Shown one piece after another: positions 1 to 9,016 of a DNA stretch of 64,000 nt. The position numbers and the translations under genes are program-made. The stretch's first letter is position 1; every line of letters starts with the position of its first letter. The stretch lies in the NCBI RefSeq assembly GCF_002742625.1, contig NZ_PEBF01000001.1:2232001-2296000 (forward strand). The letters run 5' to 3'. The stretch is from Caulobacter sp. FWC2 (GTDB lineage: Bacteria > Pseudomonadota > Alphaproteobacteria > Caulobacterales > Caulobacteraceae). The notes beneath the pieces are model-generated. The model had not been told where the DNA came from. It did no database searches and saw nothing but the letters and a program-made list of their open reading frames with translations.

Positions 1-407
1 TGCCGGTGCAGATGGGCAGCTATGGCGTCGGCGTCTCGCGCCTGCTGGGCGCGATCATCGAGGCCAGCCACGACGAGGCCGGCATTATCTGGCCGGAAAG
101 CGTCGCGCCGTTCGACGTCGGCATCGTCAACATGCGCCAGGGCGACGCCGCCTGCGACGCGGCCTGCGAGACGGCCTATGCCGCGCTCAAGGCCGCCGGC
201 AAGGACGTGCTGTACGACGACACCGACGCCCGCGGCGGCGCCAAGTTCGCCACCATGGACCTGATCGGCCTGCCCTGGCAGCTGGTCATCGGCCCCAAGG
301 GCATCGCCGAGGGCGTGGTCGAGATCAAGAACCGCAAGACTGGTGAGCGCCACACCGCTTCGCTGGAATCGGTCCTCGACGGCCTGACCAAGAGCAAGAC
401 CGCCTGA
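1..407 (+). CDS. proS: Prolyl-tRNA synthetase, C-terminal part (5' end outside window)
   Basis: Charges tRNA-Pro with proline in the cytoplasm. Only about the last 134 codons are present, reading in frame from base 3. The visible part starts in the last class II motif ([16 protein letters not shown], with the motif 3 arginine) and continues into the anticodon-binding domain ([40 protein letters not shown]). The protein ends soon after that domain, as in the short alphaproteobacterial-type ProS. The stop overlaps the lolC start (TGATG), and proS-lolC-lolD is a common alphaproteobacterial order, so translational coupling is likely. Confidence 0.95.
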   Translation, partial: PVQMGSYGVGVSRLLGAIIEASHDEAGIIWPESVAPFDVGIVNMRQGDAACDAACETAYAALKAAGKDVLYDDTDARGGAKFATMDLIGLPWQLVIGPKGIAEGVVEIKNRKTGERHTASLESVLDGLTKSKTA

Positions 408-1687
408 TGCCAGACGTCCGCGCCGCCGGTCCCTTCAGCCGCTGGGAGCGTTCCGTCGCTCGCCGGTATCTGTTCGCCAAGCGCAAGAACGGCGGCGTGG
501 CGCTCATCGCGGTCATCTCGTTCAGCGCGGTGATGCTGGCGGTCTTCGCCCTCATCACCGTGATGAGCGTCATGAACGGCTTCCGGGCCGAGTTGCTGGG
601 CCGGATCGTCGGCTTCAACGGCCACCTCTATGCCCAGTCGCCGCTCATAAACGGACCGGACCGGGACACTATCATTCGTCGCATCAAGGCCGCGCCGGGC
701 GTGATCCAGGCCGCGCCGATGGTCGAGGCCCAGGCCATGGTCATCGGCCCGACCCAGGTGACCGGCGCCATTGTGCGCGGCGTGACGCCCGGCGATCTGC
801 GGCACATGTCGCTGATCTCCAGCAACATCAAGAAGGGCTCGCTGCAGGGCTTCGGCCAGGGCGAGTACGGCGGCGACATCGTCCTGATCGGCGACCGCAT
901 GGCCCAGACCCTGGGCGTGCAGCCGGGCGACCCGATCACCCTGATCTCGCCGACGGGACCGGCCACGGCGTTCGGGACCTCGACCCGCGAGAAGAACTAC
1001 ATCGTCGGCGGCCTGTTCAGCGTCGGCATGAGCCAGTTCGACGAGGCCTTCATCTATATGCCGCTGGAGCAGGCTCAGCTGTTCTTTGGTCGCGACACCT
1101 CGGTCGACTATGTCGAGATCAAGGTCGACGACCCGGACAAGGCCAAGGAATACAAGCACGACGTCGAGGTCGCCTCCGGCCCCGGCGCGCTTGTGACCGA
1201 CTGGCAGGACAAGAACCACAGCTACTTCACCGCGCTCCAGGTCGAGCGGAAGGTGATGCGGCTGATCCTGTTCTGCATCGTCGCGATCGCGACCCTGAAC
1301 ATCATCTCCAGCCTGGTCATGCTGGTGAAGAACAAGGGCAAGGACATCGCCATCCTGCGCACCATGGGCGCCAGCCAGGGCGCGGTGCTGCGCATCTTCG
1401 TTATGGCCGGCGCCTCTATCGGCGTGGCCGGCACCCTGTGCGGCCTAGCCCTGGGCGTAGTGTTCTGCGCCTACATCACCCCGATCCAGAACTTCGTGGA
1501 ATGGGTCAGCGGCACGGCCGTGTTCAGCGCCGACGTCTACATGCTCTCGCACATCCCGGCCAAGATCGACTGGACCGAGGTCGGCGGCATTGTCGCGCTG
1601 TCGGCCCTGATGAGCGTGCTGGCGACCCTGCCGCCCGCCATGCGCGCCTCGCGCCTCGATCCGGTGGAGGCGCTTCGCTATGAGTGA
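407..1687 (+). CDS. lolC: Lipoprotein-releasing ABC transporter permease, LolC/LolE family
   Basis: Inner-membrane subunit of the Lol machine, which extracts mature lipoproteins from the inner membrane and passes them to the carrier LolA. The 426-aa protein has the family plan: a first membrane helix near residues 28-52 preceded by a basic segment ([12 protein letters not shown]), a large periplasmic domain (about 55-275), then three C-terminal helices (about 280-305, 325-355, 375-415) and the family ending [12 protein letters not shown]. The start overlaps the proS stop and the end overlaps lolD by 8 bases. No second permease (LolE) is nearby, so LolC may work as a homodimer or with a distant partner; that is inference. 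Confidence 0.93.
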   Translation: MPDVRAAGPFSRWERSVARRYLFAKRKNGGVALIAVISFSAVMLAVFALITVMSVMNGFRAELLGRIVGFNGHLYAQSPLINGPDRDTIIRRIKAAPGVIQAAPMVEAQAMVIGPTQVTGAIVRGVTPGDLRHMSLISSNIKKGSLQGFGQGEYGGDIVLIGDRMAQTLGVQPGDPITLISPTGPATAFGTSTREKNYIVGGLFSVGMSQFDEAFIYMPLEQAQLFFGRDTSVDYVEIKVDDPDKAKEYKHDVEVASGPGALVTDWQDKNHSYFTALQVERKVMRLILFCIVAIATLNIISSLVMLVKNKGKDIAILRTMGASQGAVLRIFVMAGASIGVAGTLCGLALGVVFCAYITPIQNFVEWVSGTAVFSADVYMLSHIPAKIDWTEVGGIVALSALMSVLATLPPAMRASRLDPVEALRYE

Positions 1688-2381
1688 TCCGATACAGCCT
1701 TCTCCGATCCTGGCCCTGCGCGGGGTCGAGCGAGTCTACAAGACCGAGGCCGGTGATCTGCCGGTGCTGCGCGGCGTCGACATCGACGTCTATCCGGGCG
1801 AGGTCGTCGGCCTGATCGGCCCGTCTGGCTCGGGCAAGTCGTCGCTGCTGCACTCGGCGGGCCTGCTGGAGCACCCCGACGCCGGGCTCGTGGCCCTGGA
1901 GGGCCGCGACTGCTCCAAGCTGTCCGAGCGCGCCCGCACCCGCATTCGCCTGGGCACGGTCGGGTTCGTCTACCAGTTCCATCACCTGCTGCCCGAGTTC
2001 TCGGCCCTCGAGAACGTCGCCATGCCCCTGACCATCGCCGGCAAGAGCCGTCGCGAGGCCGAGGGACGGGCCAAGGAGCTGCTGGAAGGCCTTGGTCTTG
2101 GCCCCCGCATGAGCCACCAGCCGGCACAGATGTCGGGCGGCGAGCAGCAGCGTGTGGCCATCGCCCGCGCCCTGGCCAACCGTCCAAAGCTGCTGCTGGC
2201 CGACGAGCCGACGGGCAATCTCGACCCGGCCACGTCCGCAGCGGTGTTCCAGGCCCTGTACCAGACGTGTCGCCAGCAGGGCGTCGCGGCCCTGATCGCC
2301 ACGCACAACATGGAGCTGGCGCGCTACATGGACCGCGTTCTGGCTCTCAAGGATGGCCACCTGGAAGCCCAACGCCTCTAA
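1680..2381 (+). CDS. lolD: Lipoprotein-releasing ABC transporter ATPase LolD
   Basis: Cytoplasmic ATPase of the Lol lipoprotein export complex. The 233-aa single ABC domain shows Walker A (GPSGSGKSS, about residues 43-51), a Q-loop ([11 protein letters not shown]), the signature MSGGEQQR, Walker B ([12 protein letters not shown]) and the switch histidine (ATHNME). [10 protein letters not shown] is typical of LolD within the MacB/FtsE/LolD group. The start lies inside the end of lolC, so the two are translated together. No hairpin terminator is evident between lolD and the convergent gene that ends 15 bases later. Confidence 0.95.
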   Translation: MSDPIQPSPILALRGVERVYKTEAGDLPVLRGVDIDVYPGEVVGLIGPSGSGKSSLLHSAGLLEHPDAGLVALEGRDCSKLSERARTRIRLGTVGFVYQFHHLLPEFSALENVAMPLTIAGKSRREAEGRAKELLEGLGLGPRMSHQPAQMSGGEQQRVAIARALANRPKLLLADEPTGNLDPATSAAVFQALYQTCRQQGVAALIATHNMELARYMDRVLALKDGHLEAQRL

Positions 2382-2395
2382 GCGTGCGGGCTCAG

Positions 2396-3634
2396 CTAGA
2401 ACTGGCGCCGGAAGGCCGTCTGCAGGACCGTCTGTTCCTGGGCGGGCGAAAGGCCCAGCCGCGCGCGGTCGCGGCGGAAGCTGTCGATATACAGGGCCTC
2501 GAACACGATCTGGGCGTTGGGCCGGACGTCCCATCGATAGGCCGCAAGGGCCGACCAGCCGTGCTCGGCGTTGTTGTCGGTAGCCTTGTTGGTGCGATCG
2601 GTCGTCGAGAAATGGTCGTAGCGCACGGTCGCCGACCCCGGCCCAAGCGCTTTGGTCGCCGAGACATAGGCCGCCTCGAAGCCCATGTCGGCCCAAAGGC
2701 CCAAGGCGTTTGAATAGCCCATCAGGGTCTCGCCGGTCATGACTTGGCCCTTCACCGCGACGGCGTCGAGATCCAGCCGCATTCCAAGGTTCCAGAACCG
2801 CGTTTCCCAAGACCATTCAATGCGGGAGTCGACGCTGATCCGATCGCCTTCGTTGTCATAGCGGAAGAGGTCGAAAGCCAGTCGCGACGACGGCCGCCAC
2901 TCGATGCGGCCATAGTAGCCGATCCGTCCGTCGATCTCGGCCAGGGGCGTGGTCGACGGCGCCTGGCGCGTGGCCATCTTGGCGCTCAGCGGCGGCAGCG
3001 GGAAGCGGCCGAACACCGGCGACTTCAGGTCGTGCAGCGCCCAGCCTCGGAAGGTCAGCTCCGTGCCGGAGGTGTCGCCGTTCTTGAAACCCCCGGCGGT
3101 CAGGCTGAAACTCTGGCCGGCGATCGTGCGCCGGATCGTGGCCTCGACCCCGACCACCTTGGTCTCCTCGGCCACCCAGGTGTTGATCGCCGAGGGCGTG
3201 ATGGTGTCGGGCACGGACCAGTCCAGGCCGTCGTGCTCCAGCGAGATCGGCGGATAGAACACGCCGGCGCGCGCCGAGAGCCGCAGGGATGCGCCGGGCC
3301 GCGAGCGGTAGGCCAGATAGCCTTCGCCCAGATCGACCAGATGCCTCTGGCCGTCCTGGCTCTCACCGACGACCACGGCGGAGACGGTGTCGGAGAACCG
3401 TGGGTTCCAGACCAAGGCTGCTTCGCCCAGGCGCAGGCCCTGATGGCCCTCGCCGAAGCGGGCCTTGCCCACGGCGCCGTCGACCCACGAGGTCTCGCCG
3501 CCGGCCGCGACCAGCCGAAGGTCGACAAGGCCGGAAATCGTATCACGAGAAAAGAAATCGGCCTGAGCATGCGCCGCGCCGACGCCCGTCAAGCTTAGCC
3601 ATAAGATCAGTATCGCGGTGGCGTGCCGTCCCAT
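2396..3634 (-). CDS. Putative outer-membrane beta-barrel protein (porin-like), unknown function
   Basis: A 412-aa secreted protein that I cannot assign to a named family. It opens with a signal peptide ([19 protein letters not shown], then a cleavage site near AAHAQA, about residue 25). The rest is a run of alternating aromatic and polar short strands (for example [35 protein letters not shown]) and ends in phenylalanine (TAFRRQF), the usual C-terminal signal for BAM-dependent barrels. There are no cysteines or catalytic motifs. It is convergent with lolD and sits alone. It could be a phosphate-selective-porin-like or other small-solute porin. Confidence 0.7.
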   Translation of the reverse strand: MGRHATAILILWLSLTGVGAAHAQADFFSRDTISGLVDLRLVAAGGETSWVDGAVGKARFGEGHQGLRLGEAALVWNPRFSDTVSAVVVGESQDGQRHLVDLGEGYLAYRSRPGASLRLSARAGVFYPPISLEHDGLDWSVPDTITPSAINTWVAEETKVVGVEATIRRTIAGQSFSLTAGGFKNGDTSGTELTFRGWALHDLKSPVFGRFPLPPLSAKMATRQAPSTTPLAEIDGRIGYYGRIEWRPSSRLAFDLFRYDNEGDRISVDSRIEWSWETRFWNLGMRLDLDAVAVKGQVMTGETLMGYSNALGLWADMGFEAAYVSATKALGPGSATVRYDHFSTTDRTNKATDNNAEHGWSALAAYRWDVRPNAQIVFEALYIDSFRRDRARLGLSPAQEQTVLQTAFRRQF

Positions 3635-3669
3635 GGCCCGAAAACTGGACCCAACCGGCTACGATGAGG

Positions 3670-4629
3670 TTAAAGCAGGGCGTTCTTCATGGCGGCGAAG
3701 AAACCGGCCTGGTCGACCTTCTTGACGACCCTTGCGTTGGGTAGTCGACGTTTGAGGGCAGGATCGGCGATCTCTATATCCGGCAGGATCGCGTGCGAAA
3801 CACTGAGATAGCCGCGGGTCAGCTCGCCCATCGTCTCGACATCGACCACGCAGTCCTCGGCCTCCAGGATCAACCGCTCGTCGAGCGCGAGGGCGCAGGT
3901 CAGGGCGTCCGGATGCAGGCTGCCGTCCAGCCCCTCGGTTTCACGGGCGAAGGCGAGCGAGGCGCGGTTCACGTCTGTGAAGAACCGCGCCTTGTCCGTG
4001 TCTAACGCCTCCAGCTCCGCCAGTTGCGCCGTGCTCCACAGGCCGTCCTGAAGGGTGAGGGTCCAGGTGGCGATCGACAGGTTGAAGCCGGCGTTGACGA
4101 CGATCTTGGCGGCCTCTGGATCGACATAGAAATTGTACTCGGCCGCCGGGGTGACATTGCCGACGCCATTGTCCGTGCCGCCCATCACCCAGAGATGCCT
4201 CAGCGCCTTGGCGATGCGCGGCTCGCGCAGATAGGCCAGGGCGATATTGGTCAGCGGCGCCTGGGCGATCAGGGTGATCTCGCCGGGCGCGGCCATGATC
4301 CGCCGGACCAGTTCATCGACGGCGTGCCCCTCGGCGGGACGCTGGGTGGTCCTGGGAAAGCCGCTGTCGCTCATGCCGTCGTGGCCGAAGACATAGGCCG
4401 CGTCGAGCGGCGCGCGCGCGAACGGCGTCTGGGCGCCCAGATAGACGGGAACTTCGCCGGCCTTGCTGCACCGCTCCAGCGTCACCAGCGCGTTCTCGGC
4501 ATGCTGGACGAAGCCGACATTGCCGTGAGCGATGGTGATCGCCTCGACAGTCACACCAGGGCGGGTGAGGGCCAGCATCAGCGAAAAGACGTCGTCGCCG
4601 GCGGTGTCGGTGTCGATGATGAGGCGCAT
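3670..4629 (-). CDS. Nucleoside hydrolase (inosine-uridine preferring type)
   Basis: Hydrolyses the N-glycosidic bond of ribonucleosides for salvage. The 319-aa call starts at MRLIIDTDTAGDD, which carries the calcium-binding DTDxxxDD motif of the family. Further matches are an AxxxLTN-type segment (AQAPLTNIALA), the WVMGG strand and an AEYNFYVDPEAA segment that should hold substrate-binding Asn and Asp. An in-frame ATG at 4665 (MAKASG...) would add 12 residues. The open frame continues to 4773, but a possible -10 (CTATAAG on the minus strand, near 4690-4697) argues against using that far start. It diverges from sidA, and the SOS box lies about 105 bases upstream, so SOS control of this gene is possible but unproven. 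Confidence 0.88.
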   Translation of the reverse strand: MRLIIDTDTAGDDVFSLMLALTRPGVTVEAITIAHGNVGFVQHAENALVTLERCSKAGEVPVYLGAQTPFARAPLDAAYVFGHDGMSDSGFPRTTQRPAEGHAVDELVRRIMAAPGEITLIAQAPLTNIALAYLREPRIAKALRHLWVMGGTDNGVGNVTPAAEYNFYVDPEAAKIVVNAGFNLSIATWTLTLQDGLWSTAQLAELEALDTDKARFFTDVNRASLAFARETEGLDGSLHPDALTCALALDERLILEAEDCVVDVETMGELTRGYLSVSHAILPDIEIADPALKRRLPNARVVKKVDQAGFFAAMKNALL

Positions 4630-4733
4630 GGCTTCGATCTGAACCGATCCGCTCGCCTTGGCCATATCGAAATTCGCTATGTGCGGCGGCTTATAGAGTG
4701 ACTCGGGAGACGAAAATGCGGTGGAACGTCGCG

Positions 4734-4748
4734 GAACATCTTGTGAAC
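4734..4748. promoter_or_regulatory. LexA-binding SOS box upstream of sidA
   Basis: GAAC-ATCTTGT-GAAC is an exact match to the alphaproteobacterial SOS box GTTC-N7-GTTC read on the other strand. It lies 49 bases upstream of the sidA ATG. Extra GAAC half-sites occur at 4724, 4750 and 4768, so the operator region may bind more than one LexA dimer. The same type of box precedes lexA in this window. Confidence 0.9.
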
Positions 4749-4769
4749 AGAACAAAAGCGGAATATGGA
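4741..4769 (+). promoter_or_regulatory. Possible sidA promoter overlapping the SOS box
   Basis: TTGTGAA (4741-4747) and AATATGGA (4762-4769) are separated by 14 bases, a spacing allowed for Caulobacter housekeeping promoters. The -35 would overlap the second GAAC half of the SOS box, which fits repression by LexA. The -10 is a weak match to GCTANAWC, so the exact placement is uncertain. Confidence 0.4.
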
Positions 4770-4797
4770 ACAAAACAAGAAATCTGTGGAGGCTCCT

Positions 4798-4887
4798 ATG
4801 ATCCGTATCGCCCGTGAGTCTTTGGCCCTTGTGTCGGTCGCCAGCTTCGTCTGGATGATGTGTACGGTCGCCAACCTGGTGGCTTGA
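4798..4887 (+). CDS. sidA: SidA, SOS-induced cell-division inhibitor micropeptide
   Basis: A 29-codon [13 protein letters not shown] followed by one hydrophobic helix (about residues 9-28: [11 protein letters not shown] through CTVANLVA). A Shine-Dalgarno sequence TGGAGG at 4787-4792 lies 5 bases before the ATG. In Caulobacter crescentus, SidA is a 29-residue inner-membrane peptide induced by DNA damage that blocks division at the late divisome (FtsW/FtsN). Length, topology, the upstream SOS box and the position next to dnaE all agree. The basic residues R3, R6 near the N-terminus suggest the N-terminus stays in the cytoplasm. No terminator separates it from dnaE, which starts 35 bases later. 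The name rests on recall of the published gene, not on a search. Confidence 0.88.
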   Translation: MIRIARESLALVSVASFVWMMCTVANLVA

Positions 4888-4922
4888 GTCGTATGACGGC
4901 GGTCGTCTAGCGGAGGTTGGTC

Positions 4923-7900
4923 ATGGCGGACGAGGAGGGACAGGGTTTCGTCCATCTGCGGGTTCGCTCTGCCTATTCGCTGCTGGAAGGGGCTATCAAG
5001 GCCGACCAGATCGGCAAGCTGGCCGCCGGGATCGGCATGCCGGCCGCGGCCATCGCGGACCGCGCCAACCTGTTTGGCGCGCTTGAGTATTCGTCCTACG
5101 CCAAGGATGCAGGGGTCCAGCCGATCATTGGCTGCGCCATTCCGATCACCGGCATCGGCGGCGGACCGACCGAGCGCTGGGCCCGGGCCCCGACGATCGT
5201 GCTGCTGGCCCAGAACGAGCGGGGCTATCTCAACCTCTCCGAACTGTCGTCGATCGCCTATCTCGACAGCGCCGAGTTGCCCGAGCCAATCGTGCCCTGG
5301 GCCAAGGTCATAGAACACAACGAAGGCCTGATCCTGCTGTCGGGCGGAACGGACGGTCCGGTCGACGCCCTGTTCGCCGCCGGCAAGACGGCCGAGGCCT
5401 CGGCGGCTCTGGCCGAGATGCATCGCGTGTTCGGCGACCGGTTCTACGTCGAGCTCCAGCGCCATGGGCTGCCCAAGCAGGCTGCAGCCGAGCCAGGTCT
5501 GGTCAACTGGGCCTACGAGCACGACGCGCCGCTGGTCGCCACCAACGACGTCTACTTCGCCAAGGAAAGCTTCTACGACGCTCACGATGCGCTGCTGTGC
5601 ATTTCCGACGGCTCGTTCGTCGGCCAGGATGAGCGGCGGCGGGTAACGCCCGAGCACTGGTTCAAGCCGGCGGCCGACATGCGCAAGCTGTTCTCCGACC
5701 TGCCGGAGGCCTGCGACAACACCCTCGATATCGCCCGCCGCTGCGCCTTCATGGTGCACAAGCGCGATCCGATCCTGCCCAGCTTCCCGACCGGCGATGG
5801 TCGCAACGAGGCCGAGGAGCTGGAGCACCAGGCGCGGGAAGGCCTGAAGGCGCGCTTCGTGGGCCTGACCTTGTCGGCGACCGAGGAGGAGTATTGGAAG
5901 CGCCTCGAGTTCGAACTCGACATCATCAAGAAGATGGGGTTCCCCGGCTACTTCCTGATCGTGTCGGACTTCATCAAGTGGGGAAAGACCCACGGCATTC
6001 CGGTCGGTCCGGGACGGGGTTCTGGCGCCGGCTCGCTGGTCGCCTGGGTGCTGACCATCACCGACCTCGACCCGCTGCGCTTCGGCCTGCTGTTCGAACG
6101 CTTCCTCAATCCGGAACGGGTTTCCATGCCCGACTTCGACGTCGACTTCTGTCAGGAGCGGCGCGAAGAGGTGATTTCCTACGTGCAGGAGAAGTACGGC
6201 CGCGACCGCGTGGCCCAGATTATCACCTTCGGTTCGCTGCAAGCGCGGGCCGTGCTGCGCGACGTCGGCCGGGTGATGCAGCTGCCTTTGGGTCTGGTCG
6301 ACCGTCTCTGCAAGATGGTGCCCAACAACCCGGCCGCGCCGGTGACCCTGGCCCAGGCCATCGACCTTGAGCCGCGCCTCAAGCAGGCCAAGAAGGAAGA
6401 CGCCAACGTCTCGGCCTGTCTTGACGTGGCCCTGCAGCTGGAAGGCCTGTTCCGCAACGCCTCGACCCACGCCGCCGGCGTGGTGATCGGCGACCGGCCG
6501 CTGACCCAGTTGACCCCGCTTTACAAGGATCCGCGTTCGGACCTGCCCGCCACCCAGTTCAACATGAAATGGGTCGAGAGCGCCGGTCTGGTGAAATTCG
6601 ACTTCCTGGGCCTCAAGACCCTGACGGTTTTGGACCGGGCGGTGAAGCACCTGAAGAAGCGCGGGTTCGAGATCGATCTCGGCAAGCTGGCCTTCGACGA
6701 CACCAAGACCTACGAGCTGCTCGCCTCCGGCCAGACGGTCGGGGTGTTCCAGCTCGAAAGCCAGGGTATGCGGGACACGCTGCGGAAGATGCGCTGCGGC
6801 TCGATCGAGGAGATCACCGCGCTGATCTCGCTCTATCGTCCGGGCCCGATGGACAACATCGACACCTTCGTCGACTGCAAGTTCGGCCGCAAACCCGTCG
6901 ATACCCTGCATCCGTCGCTGGAGACGGTGCTGAAGGAGACCTACGGCGTCATCGTCTACCAGGAACAGGTGATGCAGATCGCCCAGATCCTAGCTGGCTA
7001 CAGCCTGGGTGAGGCCGACCTCCTGCGTCGCGCCATGGGTAAGAAGAAGAAGGAGGAGATGGATCTCCAGAAGATCCGTTTCGTCTCCGGCGCCAAGGAA
7101 AAGAACGTCCCCGAGGAACAGTCGGGCTCGATCTTCGAACTGGTGGCCAAGTTCGCCGGCTATGGCTTCAACAAGTCGCACGCCGCCGCCTATGCCTTCA
7201 TCTCGTACCAGACGGCCTGGCTGAAGGCGAATACGCCCGTCGAGTTCTTCGCCGCCTCGATGAGCCTGGATCTGTCGAACACCGACAAGCTGGCGGTCTT
7301 CCACCAGGACGCCCGCAAGTTCGACATCACGGTGCGGGCGCCGGACGTCAATGTCTCGGGCGCCGACTTCGAGGTCGAGAACGGCGAGGTTCTCTACGCC
7401 CTGGGCGCCATCCGCAACGTCGGCCTGGAGGCCATGAAGCACCTTGTGGCGATCCGCGAAGAGGGCGGGCCGTTCCGTGACATCTTCGACTTCGTCGAGC
7501 GGATCGATCCCAAACAGGTCAACAAGCGCGCCATCGAGAACCTGGCCCGGGCGGGGGCTTTCGACCAGATCCACAAGAACCGCGCCCAGATCGTGGCCTC
7601 GGCCGACGTGCTGATCGCCCATGCCCAAAGCTGTCACGCCGACCGCCAGGGCGGGCAGGGCGGCCTGTTCGGCTCTGACCCGGGCGCCGGGCGCCCACGC
7701 CTGTCCAAGACCGAGAACTGGAACCAGGTCGACCTCCTGGACGAGGAGCTGTCGGCCGTCGGCTTCTACCTGACCGGTCACCCGCTGGAGGATGTGGTCG
7801 GCATGCTGCGCCGGCGTCGCACCGTGATGCTGACCGAGGCCATGGCCCAGGCCGAAGCCGGCATGGAGGCCCTGCGCATGTGCGGCGTCGTGCGTCGCCG

Positions 7901-8354
7901 CCAGGAGCGCGCCTCGCAGAGCGGCGAGAAATTCGCCTTCGTCTCGTTGTCGGACCCGACCGGCGAATACGAGGTGCTGTTCCCGCCGGAATCGCTGCGC
8001 AAGTGCCGTGACGTGCTGGAGCCGGGCAAGGCCGTGGTCATCAAGGTCCGCGCCAAGGCTCGCGACGGCGAGGTCCGTTTCTTCGGCGACGACGCCGAGC
8101 CGATCGAGAAGGCCATCGAGAACGTGGTGGCTGGCCTGCGCGTCCACCTGTCGCCGTCGGCGACCGAGATCCAGGCGTTGAAGCGTCGCCTCGAACCCGC
8201 ACAGGGCCAGAAGGGCGGCGAGGTCACCTTCGTGGCCGCCATTGGCGGCGGCCGCGAGATCGAGATGCGCCTGCCGGGCCGTTACACGCTGGATGCAGCC
8301 CTGCGCGGGGCGCTGAAGACCGCACCGGGCGTGGCGTTGCTTGAGGATGTGTAG
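4923..8354 (+). CDS. dnaE: DNA polymerase III alpha subunit (replicative polymerase)
   Basis: Catalytic subunit of the chromosomal replicase, 1143 aa, the usual DnaE1 length. It has an N-terminal PHP domain ([14 protein letters not shown]), the palm with the two catalytic aspartates (MPDFDVDFC), [14 protein letters not shown], fingers motifs ([19 protein letters not shown] segment [13 protein letters not shown]), KKKKEEMD, tandem helix-hairpin-helix region ([11 protein letters not shown]), an OB fold (about 960-1050) and the C-terminal tau-binding region. I chose ATG 4923 over TTG 4917 because CGGAGG at 4911-4916 gives correct spacing. It lies 35 bases after sidA with no hairpin between, so the SOS-controlled sidA promoter may also feed dnaE. 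Confidence 0.97.
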   Translation: MADEEGQGFVHLRVRSAYSLLEGAIKADQIGKLAAGIGMPAAAIADRANLFGALEYSSYAKDAGVQPIIGCAIPITGIGGGPTERWARAPTIVLLAQNERGYLNLSELSSIAYLDSAELPEPIVPWAKVIEHNEGLILLSGGTDGPVDALFAAGKTAEASAALAEMHRVFGDRFYVELQRHGLPKQAAAEPGLVNWAYEHDAPLVATNDVYFAKESFYDAHDALLCISDGSFVGQDERRRVTPEHWFKPAADMRKLFSDLPEACDNTLDIARRCAFMVHKRDPILPSFPTGDGRNEAEELEHQAREGLKARFVGLTLSATEEEYWKRLEFELDIIKKMGFPGYFLIVSDFIKWGKTHGIPVGPGRGSGAGSLVAWVLTITDLDPLRFGLLFERFLNPERVSMPDFDVDFCQERREEVISYVQEKYGRDRVAQIITFGSLQARAVLRDVGRVMQLPLGLVDRLCKMVPNNPAAPVTLAQAIDLEPRLKQAKKEDANVSACLDVALQLEGLFRNASTHAAGVVIGDRPLTQLTPLYKDPRSDLPATQFNMKWVESAGLVKFDFLGLKTLTVLDRAVKHLKKRGFEIDLGKLAFDDTKTYELLASGQTVGVFQLESQGMRDTLRKMRCGSIEEITALISLYRPGPMDNIDTFVDCKFGRKPVDTLHPSLETVLKETYGVIVYQEQVMQIAQILAGYSLGEADLLRRAMGKKKKEEMDLQKIRFVSGAKEKNVPEEQSGSIFELVAKFAGYGFNKSHAAAYAFISYQTAWLKANTPVEFFAASMSLDLSNTDKLAVFHQDARKFDITVRAPDVNVSGADFEVENGEVLYALGAIRNVGLEAMKHLVAIREEGGPFRDIFDFVERIDPKQVNKRAIENLARAGAFDQIHKNRAQIVASADVLIAHAQSCHADRQGGQGGLFGSDPGAGRPRLSKTENWNQVDLLDEELSAVGFYLTGHPLEDVVGMLRRRRTVMLTEAMAQAEAGMEALRMCGVVRRRQERASQSGEKFAFVSLSDPTGEYEVLFPPESLRKCRDVLEPGKAVVIKVRAKARDGEVRFFGDDAEPIEKAIENVVAGLRVHLSPSATEIQALKRRLEPAQGQKGGEVTFVAAIGGGREIEMRLPGRYTLDAALRGALKTAPGVALLEDV

Positions 8355-8366
8355 GAATATATTCCT
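8353..8366. repeat. Perfect 14-bp palindrome at the dnaE stop codon
   Basis: AGGAATATATTCCT is a perfect palindrome overlapping the dnaE stop. It has no loop, so it is more like a protein-binding dyad than a terminator. Its role is unknown. Confidence 0.5.
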
Positions 8367-8390
8367 ATTCTGTGTGGGGTAGCGGCAGTT

Positions 8391-8406
8391 CGCCCTGGGA
8401 AGGGCG
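8391..8406 (+). terminator. Possible dnaE terminator hairpin
   Basis: CGCCCT-GGGA-AGGGCG forms a 6-bp GC stem with a 4-base loop, 36 bases after the dnaE stop. No T-run follows, so it could act with Rho or only protect the mRNA 3' end. Confidence 0.35.
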
Positions 8407-8464
8407 CCGCCAGCGGCTGCTTTGATCGAAGACCCCCTGAGGGGCCGAACTTGGGAGAAGGCCG

Positions 8465-8596
8465 ATGGCCAGTCACGAAGGCGGTTGCCAGTGCGGGCGC
8501 GTGCGCTACGCCGTCGATGTCGAGCTGGACGGCCTGATTCTGAGATCAAGGCGGCGGCGCGTCAAAGCGAAAGGCTGGAGCATGTCGTCGATCTAG
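8465..8596 (+). pseudogene. Truncated GFA-family (Mss4-like, glutathione-dependent formaldehyde-activating type) gene remnant
   Basis: An ATG preceded by GGGAGAAGG opens a 43-codon frame. The first 25 residues (MASHEGGCQCGRVRYAVDVE and on to LDGLI) match the start of GFA/Mss4-fold zinc proteins, including the first zinc-binding CxC pair. After residue 25 the family sequence (expected CNCSxC and later zinc ligands) is missing and is replaced by an unrelated basic tail ending at TAG. An intact member would be about 130-150 aa. The 5' signals are intact, so this looks like a fairly recent deletion. The short peptide may still be translated, but it cannot fold as a GFA domain. Confidence 0.65.
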
Positions 8597-9016
8597 TAGG
8601 ATCGGAAAATGCTCTGGCGCTGACCGGCGGTCGGGGGGCGACCTCTTAAACGTGCGCGAAACCGCCGTGGCCGGCGGAGTGGGCGCGGCTAGCGTTCGGA
8701 TGGCTTGCTTCAATCGACGAACAGATATCCGACGCCGCTTGGGTCTCCTTTTTCGCGGGGAAAAAGGGCGCCGAATTCCGAGCTTGATCCGGCCCCCAGG
8801 GAGGGCGCTTGGACGTCCGGAGGCGGGGGGCTGGCTTACGGGGCTGTGAGCGGGGCAGGCGGCGCCTGCGTCTTCATTTGGAGAGCGCAGATCGGCGAGC
8901 GGGCGCTCGGGGCGATAGTTGGTTGCGTCGGATTGCCCTTTTTCCGGGTCTGAATGGCAGCGTCCACTCGCTCCCGCGCCAGGCGGCCATTGTTCCGTCG
9001 CCGCGCCCTCGCTTAG
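8597..9016. other. Long gene-free stretch before the broken methyltransferase
   Basis: About 420 bases with no convincing gene. Short open frames exist on the plus strand (for example 8652-8849 and 8809-9069), but they are low-complexity, lack family motifs and overlap each other. The one structured item is CCTTTTT (8747-8753) pairing with AAAAAGG (8761-8767) around a CGCGGGG loop. The stretch could be what remains of genes lost next to the GFA remnant. Confidence 0.5.

Noticed and set aside
4893..4910. Five-codon ORF ATG-ACG-GCG-GTC-GTC-TAG between sidA and dnaE
   Set aside because: Too short to support; mentioned only as a possible translational element, no evidence of use.
4677..6911. Very long minus-strand open frame (744 codons) opposite dnaE, and similar ones opposite bamA (806 codons) and aspS (683 codons)
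   Set aside because: High GC leaves few stop codons in antisense frames. These have no family motifs, odd composition (H, D, R, Q, G rich) and lie fully over well-identified genes.
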